This document shows positions 61,912-64,000 of a stretch of DNA of 64,000 nucleotides, piece after piece. Both the position numbers and the translations under genes were made by a program. The DNA comes from Klebsiella indica (GTDB lineage Bacteria > Pseudomonadota > Gammaproteobacteria > Enterobacterales > Enterobacteriaceae). Numbering within the stretch: the stretch's first letter is position 1; each line of letters starts with the position of its first letter. The stretch lies in assembly GCF_005860775.1 (NCBI RefSeq), contig NZ_VCHQ01000001.1, positions 124,001 through 188,000 of the forward strand, read 5' to 3'. The notes under the pieces were generated by a model. It was not told where the DNA came from. It was given only the letters and a program-made list of their open reading frames with translations, and ran no database searches.

Positions 61912-61983
61912 CAGCTATTAACTCGAATTGAATACCGTCTTTCAGTAAAACAGAATCACAATTCTGATACAGGGAGTTGACTT

Positions 61984-62886
61984 ATGCGTTTAAACCTCGA
62001 TGTTCTGTTAATTCTTGATGCGCTGGATAAACATGGTTCATTTGCCACTGCCGCCGAATCGTTATTTAAGACTCCCGCCGCGCTAAGCTATATGATTCAA
62101 AAGCTGGAAAACGATCTGAACATCGCCCTGTTGGATCGCTCCGGTCACCGGGCCAAATTTACCGATACCGGCAGAATGATGCTGGAAAAAGGCCGCTTGC
62201 TGCTTAATGCGGCAAGAGATCTGGAAAAACAGGCGGTGCAACTGAGCGCCGGTTGGGAGCGGGATCTGGCTATCGCTCTGGATGACTCCTTCCCTTTTAG
62301 CGCGCTGCTGCCGCTGATCGACAAATTCTATTCGCAGCACCCGCAAACCCGGCTTAACTTTTCCCATCATACCCTGGCCGGTGCGTGGGAAGAACTTACG
62401 CACAACGGCGCGGATATTATTCTTGGGGCGATCAATGAACCACCGACTTCCGCAGCATGGTCGTGGAAGATGCTCGGCACAATGGACAATATTTTCGTCG
62501 TCGCGCCGGGGCATCCGCTGGCGCAAACCACTCAGCCGCTGACCAACAAACAGCTGAGCCTGCATCGCTCGGTAGTGATCAGCGACAGCGCCCGCTACTG
62601 TCATCCGTTCAACAGCAATCTGCTCGACGAACAGCAGCAAATTCGCGTTGATGATTTCGCCAGCAAAATCGAGATATTATGCTGCGGACTGGGATGCGGC
62701 TTTTTACCGTATCATATCGCCCGACCATTGCTGGAAAGCGGCAAGCTGCTGGAAAAAACCGTCATCTCTTACCGCGAAAAAGATATTGCCTATATGGCCT
62801 GGCGCAACGGTAATGACGGGCTGGCTCAGCGCTGGTGGCGCGAGGCCATTCTCAACAACGCCCCCCTGAGCCAGTACTATCATTAA
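61984..62886 (+). CDS. LysR-family transcriptional regulator
   Basis: A 300-residue regulator: N-terminal helix-turn-helix ([41 protein letters not shown], about 5-45) and a periplasmic-binding-protein-like effector domain (about 90-290). Divergent from the isochorismatase/ABM/amidohydrolase genes, 284 bases apart, so a natural candidate for their regulator. Its stop overlaps the malZ stop on the other strand by three bases within CATTAACG. Confidence 0.9.
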   Translation: MRLNLDVLLILDALDKHGSFATAAESLFKTPAALSYMIQKLENDLNIALLDRSGHRAKFTDTGRMMLEKGRLLLNAARDLEKQAVQLSAGWERDLAIALDDSFPFSALLPLIDKFYSQHPQTRLNFSHHTLAGAWEELTHNGADIILGAINEPPTSAAWSWKMLGTMDNIFVVAPGHPLAQTTQPLTNKQLSLHRSVVISDSARYCHPFNSNLLDEQQQIRVDDFASKIEILCCGLGCGFLPYHIARPLLESGKLLEKTVISYREKDIAYMAWRNGNDGLAQRWWREAILNNAPLSQYYH

Positions 62887-64000
62887 CGGCTAAACCACAC
62901 GCTGGCAGAAATAGCAGGCAGTATCAGAACGCCATTATCCCACGTACCGTGCCCCTCTTTCAGTTGCCAGCCTTTAACATTGAGCAAAGGAGAATCCTCG
63001 ACCACCGTCTCGCAGGCTTCGCCGCGATTTATCGCCACCAGCACGCGCTGTTGCTTATACACGCGCGCAAACACCACGACGTTACCCTCGGCATAAATCA
63101 CCTGGCAGCCGCCATAGCGTAGCGCCTGACTCGCCTTACGCAGCCGGCTCATGCGTGTATACAGCGCCAGCAGTTGGCGATCCTGCAACGCCGGATCCCA
63201 CGGGAAGGGCTTACGGCAAAAGGGATCGTTGTTGCCATCGACGCCCACTTCATCGCCGTAATAAATACAGGGTACGCCAGGCCAGCTAAACAGCCACACC
63301 ACCGCCAACGGCAAACGTGCGACATCCTGACCTAACAGCGATTTAAAACGCGCGGTATCGTGGCTATCGAGCTGATTGAACATCCGCAACTGCTGCTGAT
63401 GCGACAGCCCGGCGCGATAATTCTCCATCCACGACATGCAGGTTTGCGCATCGATTTTCTGCGGATCGTAAGAGATATCGGTATTCGCGAGAAATCCCCA
63501 CAATGGGAAGGTAAAACCGCGATAGTTCATCGCAGAATCTTCAGCATCGGCCTGTAGCCACTGGCGCGCATCGCCAAAATGCTCGCCAACAATATAGGCG
63601 TCAGGCTGCGTCTCTTTTGCCGCACGGGTAATTCCGGTGACATGGCGTAAGTTATTGCGCGCCCCTCCGCCTTCCCCCAGCATATGCGCCACGTCCAGCC
63701 GCCAGCCGTCCATACTCCACGGCGATTTTAACCAGTGACGTACCACGCTGTCTTCTCCGGCATAGATCTCATTAACCAGACTCGTCGACTGATAATCCAG
63801 CTTCGGCAGGCTGGGATATCCCAGCCAGTTGTGGGCAACACCTTCAGGAGAGAAATGATACCAGTCGCGCCACTGCGAGTCGGCATTATGGCAGGCGCCG
63901 CCGCTGCCGCGCTGATAGCGGTCGAACCAGGGGTGAGAATCGCCGCTGTGGTTGAATACGCCATCCAGGATCAGACGCATACCCTCCTTTTGCGTGTTGT
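62883..64000 (-). CDS. malZ: Maltodextrin glucosidase MalZ (5' part outside window)
   Basis: Cytosolic alpha-glucosidase (GH13) trimming maltodextrins. About 371 C-terminal residues are visible; the frame is open at the window edge (reading [20 protein letters not shown]), so about 230 residues are missing compared with E. coli (about 605). GH13 regions are seen: DGVFNHSG (region I), [10 protein letters not shown] with the nucleophile Asp, IVGEHFGDA with the acid Glu, and LDSHDTAR with the third Asp. Confidence 0.96.
   Translation of the reverse strand, partial: NTQKEGMRLILDGVFNHSGDSHPWFDRYQRGSGGACHNADSQWRDWYHFSPEGVAHNWLGYPSLPKLDYQSTSLVNEIYAGEDSVVRHWLKSPWSMDGWRLDVAHMLGEGGGARNNLRHVTGITRAAKETQPDAYIVGEHFGDARQWLQADAEDSAMNYRGFTFPLWGFLANTDISYDPQKIDAQTCMSWMENYRAGLSHQQQLRMFNQLDSHDTARFKSLLGQDVARLPLAVVWLFSWPGVPCIYYGDEVGVDGNNDPFCRKPFPWDPALQDRQLLALYTRMSRLRKASQALRYGGCQVIYAEGNVVVFARVYKQQRVLVAINRGEACETVVEDSPLLNVKGWQLKEGHGTWDNGVLILPAISASVWFSR

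Overview
The window is a chromosomal segment of an Enterobacteriaceae genome. Its backbone follows, in inverted orientation, the Escherichia coli order malZ-acpH-queA-tgt-yajC-secDF-yajD-tsx-yajI-nrdR-ribDE-nusB-thiL-pgpA-yajO-dxs-ispA-xseB-thiI-yajL-panE-yajQ-yajR-cyoEDCBA-ampG-yajG-bolA-tig-clpPX-lon-hupB-ppiD, and the proteins are close to their E. coli counterparts. Four ERIC-type repeats, a GC-rich REP and three accessory blocks absent from this place in E. coli K-12 point to the Klebsiella/Raoultella/Enterobacter side of the family. The genus cannot be fixed from sequence reading alone.

Layout. 1-9375: protein quality control and nucleoid genes, all leftward (ppiD partial, hupB, lon, clpX, clpP, tig, bolA), with heat-shock promoters visible before lon and clpP. 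9798-17164: yajG, ampG and the cytochrome bo oxidase operon cyoABCDE, rightward, with an ArcA-like direct repeat upstream of cyoA. 17361-25073: accessory catabolic block 1, an IclR-type regulator divergent from six co-directional genes (AroE-like dehydrogenase, two KstD-like flavoprotein dehydrogenases flanking a NIPSNAP protein, a TIM-barrel enzyme, and an AAHS-type aromatic/alicyclic acid transporter). 25319-38863: yajR, yajQ, panE-yajL, thiI, the xseB-ispA-dxs(-yajO) isoprenoid group, and the nrdR-ribD-ribE-nusB-thiL-pgpA operon. 39010-40703: lipoprotein yajI and nucleoside channel tsx. 40747-48693: accessory block 2, a leftward TonB-like / TonB-dependent receptor / M16 protease / ABC exporter-type operon that matches the Fus (ferredoxin uptake) plan and the YddB-PqqL-YddA proteins; a very good Fur box lies inside its promoter. 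49204-56574: yajD, a WYL regulator with a VOC protein, a gene remnant, then secF-secD-yajC-tgt-queA, leftward. 56817-58222: acpH and a 2-Cys peroxiredoxin with an OxyR-like site. 58465-62886: accessory block 3, a divergent LysR regulator and a leftward isochorismatase-like / monooxygenase-like / amidohydrolase set. 62883-64000: 3' part of malZ.

The most interesting parts are block 1, for which I infer oxidation and aromatisation of a hydroxylated cyclohexane (quinate/shikimate-like) acid; block 2, an iron-regulated protease-linked import system with its own TonB; and the ERIC elements, two of which share the same internal insert, one of them ending at the acpH start codon. No tRNA, rRNA, CRISPR array, insertion sequence or prophage was seen.
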